Source of the DNA: UBA1738 sp964388835
GTDB lineage: Bacteria; Bacillota; Clostridia; UBA1381
Direction of reading: 5' to 3'
Length of the DNA stretch: 26,629 bases
NCBI GenBank assembly: GCA_964388835.1
Contig: CAYMBZ010000017.1
Coordinates: forward strand, 1-26,629
The position numbers were made by a program, and so were the translations under genes. This document shows, piece by piece, positions 6,805 to 15,060 of the stretch. Under the pieces are notes generated by a model, which was not told where the DNA came from, did not search any database, and saw only the letters and a program-made list of their open reading frames with translations. Every line of letters begins with the position of its first letter. Position 1 is the stretch's first letter.

Positions 6805-8087
6805 TGGAAAAAATATACGATAAGCTCACCGGAGAGAGTGTGTACCTAAAAAAGCATGAAAGTGGACTTTCGATTTATATAATGCCTCGTGCGGGCTACA
6901 GCACGAATTATGCGATTTTCGGTACAAAATACGGTTCGGTGGATTCGGAATTTGTTGTGCCCGGTGAAAAGGAGGCAACAAAGGTTCCGGACGGAATAGC
7001 ACATTATTTGGAGCACAAGATGTTTGACCAGCCGGACGGGAGCAATGTTTTTGATAAATTTTCAAAGTTCGGCGGAGATGCAAACGCATTCACAAGCTTT
7101 AATATGACGGCATACTTATTTTCTTCCACTGCGAATTTTTACGAAAATCTTGAAACGCTGATGGATTATGTTCAATCTCCGTACTTTACCAAGGAAAGTG
7201 TGGAAAAGGAACAGGGAATTATCGGTCAGGAGATACGCATGTATGATGACAATGCGCCGTGGCGGCTGTTCTTCAATTTCCTCGGACTTTTGTATAATAA
7301 CAATCCGGTAAAGCTTGATATTGCGGGAACGGTGGAAAGCATTGCCGAAATCGATGAAAAACTGCTGTATAAGTGTTATAGCACTTTTTATAATTTGTCG
7401 AATATGACACTGTTCGTTACGGGTGATGTCGACCCGGATAAGACACTTTGTGTTATTGAGAAAAACATTAAAAACAATACTCCTTTTAAGGAGGAAATCA
7501 AGCGCATTTATCCGGAGGAGCCCAAAGCGGTAGCGGGTAAGTTTAAGGAACAGACCATAAGTGTTGCATCGCCGATGTTTATGATAGGGTGGAAGGATAA
7601 CGACAACGGATATTCCGGAAAAGCACTGCTTAAAAAATCGATTGAGATGGAAATTATTACTGAGATGCTGTTCGGAAAAAGCTCAGAGCTTTATAACGAG
7701 CTGTATGATGCGGGACTTATAAATCAGAATTTTTCGTTTGAATATTCTCCGCAGGTGGATTATGCCTATACGGCGGTGGACGGCGAGAGCAAGGACCCTA
7801 TCGCTGTATATGAAAAAATTACCGGTTATATCGACATGCTCAGAAAAAACGGTCTTTCGAAAGAGGATTTTGAGCGTATAAAAAAAGTTATATGGGGAGA
7901 TTATATTCGTTCCTACAATGATATTGAGGGCTATGCGCATACATTTTTAACTATGTCATTTTTGGATATAAACTATTTTGATTATTTTGAAGAGTACAGC
8001 AAGATAACTTTTGATGATGTGCAGAAACGCTTTAATGAGCAGTTTGATAATGAATACTGCGTTATGTCGCAGATAAATCCGGAGTAA
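6804..8087 (+). CDS. yfmH: M16-family zinc peptidase, catalytic subunit (YfmH type)
   Basis: This is the active partner of the preceding gene. The inverted zinc motif HYLEH supplies His67, Glu70 (catalytic) and His71. The distal EKEQGIIGQEI segment (Glu136/Glu143) provides the third zinc ligand. Length (427 residues) suits a single M16B subunit with N- and C-terminal lobes. No signal peptide is present, so it acts in the cytoplasm. Its ATG shares one base with the upstream stop codon, implying translational coupling and equal stoichiometry, as expected for a heterodimer. A small GC hairpin (8092-8106) lies just after the stop but has only a short T-run, so read-through into murD is likely. 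Confidence 0.92.
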   Translation: MEKIYDKLTGESVYLKKHESGLSIYIMPRAGYSTNYAIFGTKYGSVDSEFVVPGEKEATKVPDGIAHYLEHKMFDQPDGSNVFDKFSKFGGDANAFTSFNMTAYLFSSTANFYENLETLMDYVQSPYFTKESVEKEQGIIGQEIRMYDDNAPWRLFFNFLGLLYNNNPVKLDIAGTVESIAEIDEKLLYKCYSTFYNLSNMTLFVTGDVDPDKTLCVIEKNIKNNTPFKEEIKRIYPEEPKAVAGKFKEQTISVASPMFMIGWKDNDNGYSGKALLKKSIEMEIITEMLFGKSSELYNELYDAGLINQNFSFEYSPQVDYAYTAVDGESKDPIAVYEKITGYIDMLRKNGLSKEDFERIKKVIWGDYIRSYNDIEGYAHTFLTMSFLDINYFDYFEEYSKITFDDVQKRFNEQFDNEYCVMSQINPE

Positions 8088-8158
8088 GAAGCGGGCGTGC
8101 TGCCCGTTTCGGATTGTATACAAAAAAAACAGAACATTATGAAATCGGAGTGATATAT

Positions 8159-9514
8159 ATGAATATCGAAAAATTCAGGGAAGCCGTGTGCGGCAAAAGT
8201 ATATCGGTAATAGGCCTTGGAATTTCAAACAGCCCCTTGATAAGATATCTGCTCAAAATGGGTGCTGAAGTTACGGCATATGACAAAAGAAGCCGCGAGG
8301 CTCTCGGAGAAATATATGATGAATTTTCCGCTTTGGGTGTGGAAATTGTTGCAGGTGAAGAATATCTTGAAAACCTTTCGGGGGACATAATTTTTAAGAC
8401 CCCGGGACTTAGATTTGACCATCCGGCACTTCTAAAAGCAAAGGAGAAAGGAAGTGTGATTACAAGCGAAATGGAGGCATTTTTTGATGTTTGCCCCGCA
8501 CATATCATTGCTGTTACCGGCAGTGACGGAAAAACAACCACAACCACACTTATTCATGAAATGATGCAAAAAAGCGGATATACAACATGGCTTGGCGGAA
8601 ATATCGGAAATCCGCTTTTTGCCGAAGCAGAAAAAATGACTGCGGAGGATTGGGTGATTCTGGAGCTTTCAAGCTTTCAGCTTCATACAATGAGAAAATC
8701 TCCAGAAATTGCGGTTATAACAAATTTGAGCCCGAATCATCTGGATGTGCATAAGGATTACGCGGAATATATAGATGCGAAAAAGAACATTATGCGATAT
8801 CAAGGTTTGGGAGATAAGCTGGTTGTAAACGCTTCAAACAGTGAAACCGCAAAGATAGGCAGGGAAGTTGTGGGGAAATGCGTCACCTTTTCATCAAAAG
8901 AAAATGTGTATGTTCACCTAAAAGACGGCTACATTATGCGTGGGGATGAAAAGGTACTTAATATATCGGATATAAAAATTCCGGGTATGCACAATGTGGA
9001 AAACTATATGGCGGCTATTGCGACGGTTGAGGGTCTTGCAGGGGACGAGATTGTTCGGACGGTTGCAAAGAATTTCGGCGGCGTGCCCCACAGAATTGAA
9101 CTGATACGTACAATTGACGGCGTAAAATATTACAACAGCTCTATAGATTCAAGCCCGAACCGAACCATAAATACCTTAAACGTTTTTGAAAATAAGGTTA
9201 TAATGATTGCGGGCGGAAAGGATAAAGGAATCCCTTATGACAGTATAGGAGAGCCGATTTGCAATAAGGTGAAAACGCTTATTCTTATCGGGAAAACCGC
9301 GGATAAAATCGAAGCGGCGGTAAGGAGCGCAAAGGGCGGTGAGAATGTGGAAATCATACACTGCACAAGCTATCCCGAGGTTGTAAAGATCGCGCATGAC
9401 AAGGCAACTGCAGGAGATGTGGTACTGCTGTCACCCGCATCAACAAGCTTTGATATGTTTGCGAATTTTGAGGAAAGAGGAAATTTGTTCAAGCAACTGG
9501 TTAATGAGCTTTAA
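8159..9514 (+). CDS. murD: UDP-N-acetylmuramoylalanine--D-glutamate ligase
   Basis: MurD adds D-glutamate to UDP-MurNAc-L-alanine in cytoplasmic peptidoglycan precursor synthesis, using ATP. The N-terminal Rossmann-like domain carries GLGISNSPLIRYL (about 19-31). The ATP-binding loop is TGSDGKTTTTTL (about 121-132). The central domain has ELSSFQL and TNLSPNHLDVH, and the C-terminal ligase domain has NSSIDSSPNRT and GGKDKG. The order and the 451-residue length fit MurD rather than MurC/E/F. The ATG at 8159 is selected for GGAG (8147-8150), 8 nt upstream; the open frame extends to 8114 without a ribosome site. It is isolated from the usual dcw cluster and is followed 18 nt later by three peptidase genes. 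Confidence 0.95.
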   Translation: MNIEKFREAVCGKSISVIGLGISNSPLIRYLLKMGAEVTAYDKRSREALGEIYDEFSALGVEIVAGEEYLENLSGDIIFKTPGLRFDHPALLKAKEKGSVITSEMEAFFDVCPAHIIAVTGSDGKTTTTTLIHEMMQKSGYTTWLGGNIGNPLFAEAEKMTAEDWVILELSSFQLHTMRKSPEIAVITNLSPNHLDVHKDYAEYIDAKKNIMRYQGLGDKLVVNASNSETAKIGREVVGKCVTFSSKENVYVHLKDGYIMRGDEKVLNISDIKIPGMHNVENYMAAIATVEGLAGDEIVRTVAKNFGGVPHRIELIRTIDGVKYYNSSIDSSPNRTINTLNVFENKVIMIAGGKDKGIPYDSIGEPICNKVKTLILIGKTADKIEAAVRSAKGGENVEIIHCTSYPEVVKIAHDKATAGDVVLLSPASTSFDMFANFEERGNLFKQLVNEL

Positions 9515-9532
9515 GAAAGGAAAAGATTTGAT

Positions 9533-10570
9533 TTGAAAGAGCTGATAAAAAAATTAAGCGGTATGCGCGGGATTTCCGGTTATGAATATCGCATAAATGA
9601 AGAAATTAAAAAACTTTTTGAGCCTTATGCAGATGAAGTCGCTATTGATGCAATGGGCAATGTTACAGCGATAAAGCGTTGTGGAAAGGAAAATCCAAAA
9701 AAAATATTGTTTGAAGCGCATATTGATGAAATCGGACTTATGGTAAAGGGTATTGATAAGCGCGGATTTATCACCGTTGCCGAGGTGGGAGGAATTGACC
9801 CGCGGATTTTGCCGTCTGCGGAGGTTATTATCCATGGAAAACGAGATATAAAAGGGATTGTCGGCGCAAAGCCGCCCCATTTGCAGACAGGTGCCGATAA
9901 GGACGAAATAAAACTGTCGGATATGGCGGTGGACACCGGGATGTCCTATGATGAAGCAAACGATGTGATAGCTGTGGGAGACAGCATTACTTTCGGAAAC
10001 GGCACTTGTGAACTTTTGGGCGAAATGCTTTCCGGAAAATCTTTAGATGACCGTTCAAGTGTTGCGGCGCTTATAACTGTTTTCAAAAATCTTGAACGCA
10101 TAAAAATGGATGCGGATGTTTATGCGGTATGCAGTGTAAAGGAAGAGGTTGGCGGATACGGTGCAATGACAGCGGCTTACAGAATCGAGCCGGATATTGC
10201 GATTGCGGTAGACGTGTGCCACGGAATAACGCCGGACAATTCTTACAGTGCATATGAGCTGGGATGCGGTGCAGTTGTAACCTACGGGCCGAATATTCAT
10301 CCGAAAATTTATGAAAGAATCATCGAAACGGCAAAAAAATACAACATAAAAACGAAAACCGACGTTGACGGAGGAAATACCGGTACCGACGCATGGGTAA
10401 TGCAGGTGGTCGGAGCGGGAATTCCTACCGGACTTTTATCAATACCGCTTCGGTATATGCACACATCGGTAGAAACGCTTGATTTGGCGGATGTTAAGGC
10501 GGTTGCGGATTTGCTCACGTTTTTTGTGCAGGATATTACACCTGATATGGAGGAATGGCTATGCTTATAG
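9533..10570 (+). CDS. M42-family (TET) aminopeptidase, first of three
   Basis: M42 enzymes are cytosolic dinuclear-metal aminopeptidases that assemble into tetrahedral dodecamers and trim peptides. The 345-residue product has the full ligand set: His63 in AHIDE, Asp in KSLDDRSS, the Glu pair in VKEEVGG, Asp in AVDVCH, and His in RYMHTS. The GGNTGTDAW segment precedes the last ligand. The start is a TTG at 9533, with AAAGGA (9516-9521) upstream. The 3' end overlaps the next gene by 10 nt. The substrate residue preference (glutamyl, lysyl or leucyl type) cannot be read from the sequence. Similar names used for this family are FrvX, YsdC and CelM. Confidence 0.9.
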   Translation: MKELIKKLSGMRGISGYEYRINEEIKKLFEPYADEVAIDAMGNVTAIKRCGKENPKKILFEAHIDEIGLMVKGIDKRGFITVAEVGGIDPRILPSAEVIIHGKRDIKGIVGAKPPHLQTGADKDEIKLSDMAVDTGMSYDEANDVIAVGDSITFGNGTCELLGEMLSGKSLDDRSSVAALITVFKNLERIKMDADVYAVCSVKEEVGGYGAMTAAYRIEPDIAIAVDVCHGITPDNSYSAYELGCGAVVTYGPNIHPKIYERIIETAKKYNIKTKTDVDGGNTGTDAWVMQVVGAGIPTGLLSIPLRYMHTSVETLDLADVKAVADLLTFFVQDITPDMEEWLCL

Positions 10571-11580
10571 AAGAATTGACAAACTTAAACGGTGTAAGCG
10601 GAGATGAGGGGGAAGTAAGAGCTTTTATAAAAGAGCAAATTTTGTCCTATGCCGATGAAATTACGACAGATACAATAGGGAATCTTATTGCATATAAAAA
10701 AGGAAACGACGAAAAAAAAATAATGCTGTCGGCACATATGGATGAGGTCGGATTTATCGTGAGCGGAATAAACGACAAAGGCTTCATTGAATTCAAAAGC
10801 GTAGGCGGAATCGATCCGCGTGTAATTATTTCCAAAAGAGTGGTAGTCGGAAAAGAAAAAGTTAAAGGCGTAATCGGAATAAAAGCCATTCATCTTCAGA
10901 AAAAATCCGAACGAGGAAATATGCCGCAGATACGCGATTTGTACATCGATATCGGAGCTTCTGATAAAAATGCCGCCGAGAAGGCGGTAAAGCTTGGCGA
11001 TTACATTGCTTTTGACACAGAATTCGAAATGCTCACAGAAGATACAATAAAGGCAAAAGCTATAGATGACAGGGCGGGGTGCGCCGTACTTATCGAGCTT
11101 ATGAAAAAGCCGGTGAGATACGACACATACTTTTGCTTTACCACCCAGGAAGAGGTTGGACTTCGCGGAGCGCGGCTTGCGGCGCACAGGATAAATCCGG
11201 ATGCGGCGTTTGTTGCCGAGTCCACAACTTGCAGTGATGTTCATGGCTTTTCAGAACACGAATATGTTACTGAAATGGGTAAGGGTGCAGCTGTGACATT
11301 TATGGATCGCGCGGCGATTGCCGATACCAAAATTCGAAAAAAGCTTTTTGAAGCGGCAAAAAAATCAGGAATTCCGGTGCAGTATAAAAGAACAACGGCG
11401 GGAGGAAATGATGCGGGCAGAATACATCTTGCACGCGGCGGAGTGAGAACCGTTTCGGTATCTGTTCCATGCAGATATCTTCATTCGCCATGCTCATTGG
11501 CTTCCGCGAGAGATATTAAAGCTGTTTATGATATTGCGGAATTGTTTTTGGATAATATTGATATGATGTTGGAGGAATAA
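10561..11580 (+). CDS. M42-family (TET) aminopeptidase, second of three
   Basis: A 339-residue paralogue of its neighbours. The ligands are His in AHMDE, Asp in KAIDDRAG, the Glu pair in TQEEVGLRG, and His in RYLHSP. The fourth position reads VAESTTC, so Glu stands where the first and third copies have Asp (VDVCH, VDITD); an acidic ligand is retained and such variants are known in the family. GGNDAG precedes the final histidine. The ATG at 10561 is preferred over the one at 10555 because GGAGG (10549-10553) leaves 7 nt to the former but only 1 nt to the latter. The gene starts inside its predecessor and ends 2 nt before the third copy, so the three are translated together. Confidence 0.9.
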   Translation: MLIEELTNLNGVSGDEGEVRAFIKEQILSYADEITTDTIGNLIAYKKGNDEKKIMLSAHMDEVGFIVSGINDKGFIEFKSVGGIDPRVIISKRVVVGKEKVKGVIGIKAIHLQKKSERGNMPQIRDLYIDIGASDKNAAEKAVKLGDYIAFDTEFEMLTEDTIKAKAIDDRAGCAVLIELMKKPVRYDTYFCFTTQEEVGLRGARLAAHRINPDAAFVAESTTCSDVHGFSEHEYVTEMGKGAAVTFMDRAAIADTKIRKKLFEAAKKSGIPVQYKRTTAGGNDAGRIHLARGGVRTVSVSVPCRYLHSPCSLASARDIKAVYDIAELFLDNIDMMLEE

Positions 11581-11582
11581 AG

Positions 11583-12551
11583 ATGGAGCTTCTGAAAAAA
11601 CTTACGGAATGTGACGCGCCTTCCGGAAATGAAGAAAAAATAACAAAGCTGATAGAAAATGAAATATCGGATTTTGCGGATGAAATATATACCGATGCTC
11701 TCGGAAATCTGATTGTAAGGAAAAAGGGTAACGGAAAAAAGGTAATGTTTGCGGCGCATTGCGATGAAATAGGCATTGTTGTAACATTTATAGATAAAAA
11801 CGGATTTTTGAGATTCTCCGATGTGGGAGGACTTTATCTGAGAAATCTTGTAAACCGCAGAGTTCGCTTTGCGGACGGAACAATCGGAGTTATCGGAACC
11901 GAAAAGGAAAACGAAAAGCGTACCATGTCTAAAATGTATATCGATATAGGTGCAAAAAGCCGCGAGGAAGCGGAAAGATTGGTTTCGGTCGGCGATATGG
12001 CTGTTTTTGTCGGGGAATTCTGTGTCCGTGGGGATAAAATTATTTCAAAGGCACTGGATAACAGAACCGGGTGCTATGTATTGATTGAAGTTTTAAAACA
12101 GGTAAAATCCGATAACGATTTGTATTTTGTTTTTACAACCCAGGAGGAGGTGGGACTTCGCGGGGCGAGAACTGCTGCATATCAGATAATGCCTGAATAT
12201 GCATTATCGGTTGATATAACCGACACGGGAGACACTCCGAATTGCCCTGAAATGGCTGTTAAGCTCGGAGAGGGAGCGGCTGTTAAGATTATGGATTACT
12301 CTGTAATTACAAGCCAAGAGGTACGTGAGGCGCTTATTGACCTTTGCGATAAAAACGGAATTAAATATCAGCGTGAGATTATGACCGAGGGCGGCACCGA
12401 TGCCGGCGTGATACATTTTTCCGGTGAGGGCGTGAAAATCGGAGGAATTTCAATTCCCACAAGATATGTACACTCTCCGTCCGAAATGGTGGATGTCAAC
12501 GATTTGAAGGCTTGTACAGCGCTGACAAAGTTGTTTGCGGAAAATATTTAA
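11583..12551 (+). CDS. M42-family (TET) aminopeptidase, third of three
   Basis: The shortest copy (322 residues) still carries every metal ligand: His in AHCDE, Asp in KALDNRTG, the Glu pair in TQEEVGLRG, Asp in SVDITDTGD, and His in RYVHSP, with GGTDAG before it. The ribosome site GGAGGA overlaps the end of the second copy (about 11570-11575). The size difference falls in the inserted dimerisation domain (about residues 65-150), where this copy is more compact. The copies are clearly diverged, so this is an old duplication. The heteromeric PhTET1/PhTET2 particle known from Pyrococcus suggests a mixed assembly as one explanation; distinct substrate ranges are the other. Confidence 0.9.
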   Translation: MELLKKLTECDAPSGNEEKITKLIENEISDFADEIYTDALGNLIVRKKGNGKKVMFAAHCDEIGIVVTFIDKNGFLRFSDVGGLYLRNLVNRRVRFADGTIGVIGTEKENEKRTMSKMYIDIGAKSREEAERLVSVGDMAVFVGEFCVRGDKIISKALDNRTGCYVLIEVLKQVKSDNDLYFVFTTQEEVGLRGARTAAYQIMPEYALSVDITDTGDTPNCPEMAVKLGEGAAVKIMDYSVITSQEVREALIDLCDKNGIKYQREIMTEGGTDAGVIHFSGEGVKIGGISIPTRYVHSPSEMVDVNDLKACTALTKLFAENI

Positions 12552-12570
12552 TGCAAGAAAGAGGTAGAGC

Positions 12571-13212
12571 ATGAACAAAATACTTTTGGTGCGTCATGGC
12601 GAAAGTACGGCGAATTTGAACGGCATATTTGCCGGTCAGCTTAACGTGCCGCTATCCGATACGGGGAATAAGCAGGCGGAAAGAACAGCGGAATTCATTG
12701 CCGAAAATTATAAAGCGGACATGATTTATTCCAGTGACTTAAAGCGGGCATATCAAACGGCGGAGCATATTGCGAAAAAGTGCAGACTTGAAATTATTCC
12801 ATCGGAGGAGCTTCGTGAGATATACGCCGGAGTTTGGGACGGAATGAGTTTTGATGATATATGGGAGAAGTATCCCGAGGAGATGGCGCGGTGGCGGCAC
12901 GATATAGGAAATTCATCATGCCCCAAAGGAGAAAGTGTACGCATGCTTTCCGAACGCATTTTGGGTATACTCAAAAAAATTGCCGATGAAAACGACGGAA
13001 AAACAATTATCATTGCCACGCATGCAACACCTATACGCGCAATGCAATGTATATGGAGCGGCGCGGAGCTGGACGAAATGAAGAATGTTAGGTGGGTTTC
13101 AAATGCTTCGGTGACCGAGGCTGTTTATGAAAACGGAGAGTTTTCACTTGTGGCGGTAGGCTTAGACCGACATCTGAGCGAGCTCAGAACAAAATTGCCC
13201 GAAAAGGTATAA
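12571..13212 (+). CDS. Histidine phosphatase family protein (phosphoglycerate mutase-like)
   Basis: This 213-residue branch-1 histidine phosphatase has the phospho-acceptor His9 in RHGES, Arg59 in SSDLKRA, the acid Glu83 in LREIYAGVWDG, and the second active-site His151 in ATHATP. These residues transfer and hydrolyse phosphate through phosphohistidine. The LREIYAGVWDG segment is shared by alpha-ribazole phosphatases (CobC) and general phosphatases; no cobalamin genes are nearby, so a specific substrate is not assigned. The ATG at 12571 follows AGAGG (about 12559-12563). It is 19 nt behind the M42 genes and 33 nt before yqeG, probably in the same transcript. Confidence 0.88.
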   Translation: MNKILLVRHGESTANLNGIFAGQLNVPLSDTGNKQAERTAEFIAENYKADMIYSSDLKRAYQTAEHIAKKCRLEIIPSEELREIYAGVWDGMSFDDIWEKYPEEMARWRHDIGNSSCPKGESVRMLSERILGILKKIADENDGKTIIIATHATPIRAMQCIWSGAELDEMKNVRWVSNASVTEAVYENGEFSLVAVGLDRHLSELRTKLPEKV

Positions 13213-13245
13213 ATACATACAGCACGACGCTGACGGAGGAGACAT

Positions 13246-13749
13246 ATGTTTAAAAGATTTTATCCTGATTTTAAATTTGATTCCATTAAGGAAATAACGG
13301 GGGAATTTTTGACAGAGCATGGCATAAAATATATGCTGCTTGATATAGACAATACCCTTGTGAGCTATACATCGCCATATGCGGATTCTTACGCAAAGAG
13401 TTTTCTTAAAATGCTTGACGGGACGGGCATAAAATATGCTTTTGTTTCAAATAACCATAAGGAAAGAGTAACTGAGTTTGCGAAAGAGTTTACCGCGGTA
13501 TTCGTGCATGATGCGGCAAAACCTCTGCTTTTCGGAATCAGACGGGCAATGCGCGTAATGGGTGCAGAAAAAGAATCGACGATGCTGGTGGGCGATCAGG
13601 TTTTTACCGATGTTTACGCAGGTCACCGCGCAGGACTTTTGACGGCTATGGTCGAGCCGATTGAGGCAAAGGAAACGCCGTTTTTCGGTATTAAAAGAAA
13701 ACTGGAAAAATTTGTGTTAAAGGATTATAAAGCAGATGAAGAAACTTGA
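13246..13749 (+). CDS. yqeG: YqeG-family HAD phosphatase
   Basis: A 167-residue HAD IIIA-type phosphatase. Motif I is DIDNT (Asp33, Asp35), motif II is FVSNN (Ser68-Asn69), motif III lysine is Lys92 in AAKP, and motif IV is GDQVFTD (Asp117, Asp122). The family is related to phosphatidylglycerophosphate and sugar phosphatases; its Bacillus substrate is not firmly known to me. GGAGG (13233-13237) stands 8 nt before the ATG. The 3' end overlaps aroE by 14 nt. In Bacillus yqeG lies just upstream of yqeH and aroE; here yqeH is absent between them, a shortened form of that gene order. Confidence 0.92.
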   Translation: MFKRFYPDFKFDSIKEITGEFLTEHGIKYMLLDIDNTLVSYTSPYADSYAKSFLKMLDGTGIKYAFVSNNHKERVTEFAKEFTAVFVHDAAKPLLFGIRRAMRVMGAEKESTMLVGDQVFTDVYAGHRAGLLTAMVEPIEAKETPFFGIKRKLEKFVLKDYKADEET

Positions 13750-14554
13750 AATAATAGGTTATCCCGTGTCTCACAGCCTTTCACCCGATATGCATAACTT
13801 CATATCGAAAAAGGTGGACGCGGATTATGTGTACACGGCGCGTGAAGTGGCGCCGGAGGATTTGGAAAAATCGGTACAAAAAATGGTTATTGAAAATGTA
13901 TGCGGATTTAACGTTACAGCGCCTCATAAGATTGCGATAATGCAGTATCTGGATGAAATATCGGAGGAGGCAAAACGCTACGGTGCGGTAAATACGGTTG
14001 TAAATAAAAACGGTAAACTGATAGGATATAACACCGATGCGGACGGTTTTTATATGTCGCTTATAAAGAAAGGGATTAATCCAAAAAATGCCGATATATT
14101 AATGCTCGGCGCGGGAGGCGCCGCGGGGCCTGTTGCAATGCGGCTTGCCGAAAGCGGCGCGGAATCGGTTACACTGATTAACAGAACTGCGGAAAAGGCT
14201 GTTAAGCTCAAGGATTACATAAAAGCATGCACAGGATATGAAATTTTCACTGAAAAAAGGCATAAGCGGTATGATGTTGTAATAAATTGCACAACCCTGG
14301 GAATGGGGAAAAATATTGATGTGTCTCCTCTTTCGGATATGTCGGTTATTGACGAAAAAACCGCCACGGTGGATATGATTTACAATCCGTCGGAAACTTT
14401 GTTTTTAAAAGATTGCAAAAAGGCCGGAGCGACAACGGTAAACGGTCTCGGTATGTTGATATATCAGGGAATTCTGGCATATCGCCTGTTTACCGGGATA
14501 AAAATATCGGATTCACTGTATGATGATATTGAAAAAGAGGTGTTTGGACATTGA
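13736..14554 (+). CDS. aroE: Shikimate dehydrogenase
   Basis: AroE reduces 3-dehydroshikimate to shikimate with NADPH in aromatic amino acid synthesis. Shikimate-binding SHSLSP lies at 12-17. NVTAPHK contains the catalytic Lys65, and NTDADG contains Asp101. The nucleotide-binding loop GAGGAAG is at 125-131, with NRT at 149-151 reading the NADP phosphate. NGLGMLIYQ near residue 240 closes the active site. The 272-residue length is normal. The gene begins inside yqeG, and its TGA stop overlaps the TTG start of aroK by 4 nt, so these are translationally coupled. Two consecutive shikimate steps are therefore encoded side by side. Confidence 0.96.
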   Translation: MKKLEIIGYPVSHSLSPDMHNFISKKVDADYVYTAREVAPEDLEKSVQKMVIENVCGFNVTAPHKIAIMQYLDEISEEAKRYGAVNTVVNKNGKLIGYNTDADGFYMSLIKKGINPKNADILMLGAGGAAGPVAMRLAESGAESVTLINRTAEKAVKLKDYIKACTGYEIFTEKRHKRYDVVINCTTLGMGKNIDVSPLSDMSVIDEKTATVDMIYNPSETLFLKDCKKAGATTVNGLGMLIYQGILAYRLFTGIKISDSLYDDIEKEVFGH

Positions 14555-15060
14555 ATATAGTATTGACAGGGTATATGGGAAGCGGAAAAACGGCTGTAGG
14601 AAAAAGTCTTGCCGAAATGCTGGATTTTGAATTTATCGATACCGATGCCATGATTGAAAAGGAATGTGAGATGTCGATAACGGAAATTTTTGAAAAATTC
14701 GGAGAGGAAATTTTCAGAAAAAAAGAATCGGAAGTCATAAAGCGCGTATCGGATTTTTCAAATGTCGTTATCTCTACCGGCGGTGGCGCGGTGTTGAATT
14801 CGGAAAATATCGAATATTTAAAAAATGGCGGAACGGTGGTGAATCTTGAACCTGATGAAGCGGTAATACGCATGCGTCTCATGCAGGATGACGGAACCAG
14901 ACCTTTAATCAAAAACAGCTCCATGGAGGAGATTTTTGAGCGGTTTAATAGGAGAAAGCCATACTATGACAATTGTGATATAAAGATAAAGGTTGAAACG
15001 GAGAAAGGAATCAAAGAGACGGCAGAGGAAATTTTAATGAAAATCGGAGGGAGAATATGA
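14551..15060 (+). CDS. aroK: Shikimate kinase
   Basis: AroK phosphorylates shikimate at the 3-hydroxyl using ATP, the step after AroE. The P-loop GYMGSGKT is at 7-14, DTD at 30-32 provides the shikimate-contacting Asp32, Arg56 follows in FRKKE, and the STGGGA glycine motif is at 75-80. GTRP near 111 falls in the lid region. The 169-residue size is typical. The start is TTG at 14551, supported by GAGGTG (14537-14542) 8 nt upstream. The stop overlaps the next gene through ATGA. Confidence 0.95.
   Translation: MNIVLTGYMGSGKTAVGKSLAEMLDFEFIDTDAMIEKECEMSITEIFEKFGEEIFRKKESEVIKRVSDFSNVVISTGGGAVLNSENIEYLKNGGTVVNLEPDEAVIRMRLMQDDGTRPLIKNSSMEEIFERFNRRKPYYDNCDIKIKVETEKGIKETAEEILMKIGGRI

Noticed and set aside
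5542..8087. M16 pair as part of a peptide-bacteriocin maturation cluster (AlbE/AlbF-like).
   Set aside because: No radical SAM enzyme, precursor peptide or exporter lies nearby; neighbours are gpr and murD. The YfmF/YfmH type fits better.
8092..8106. GC hairpin after the M16 gene as a transcription terminator.
   Set aside because: Only a 5-bp core stem and a T3 run; too weak to call.
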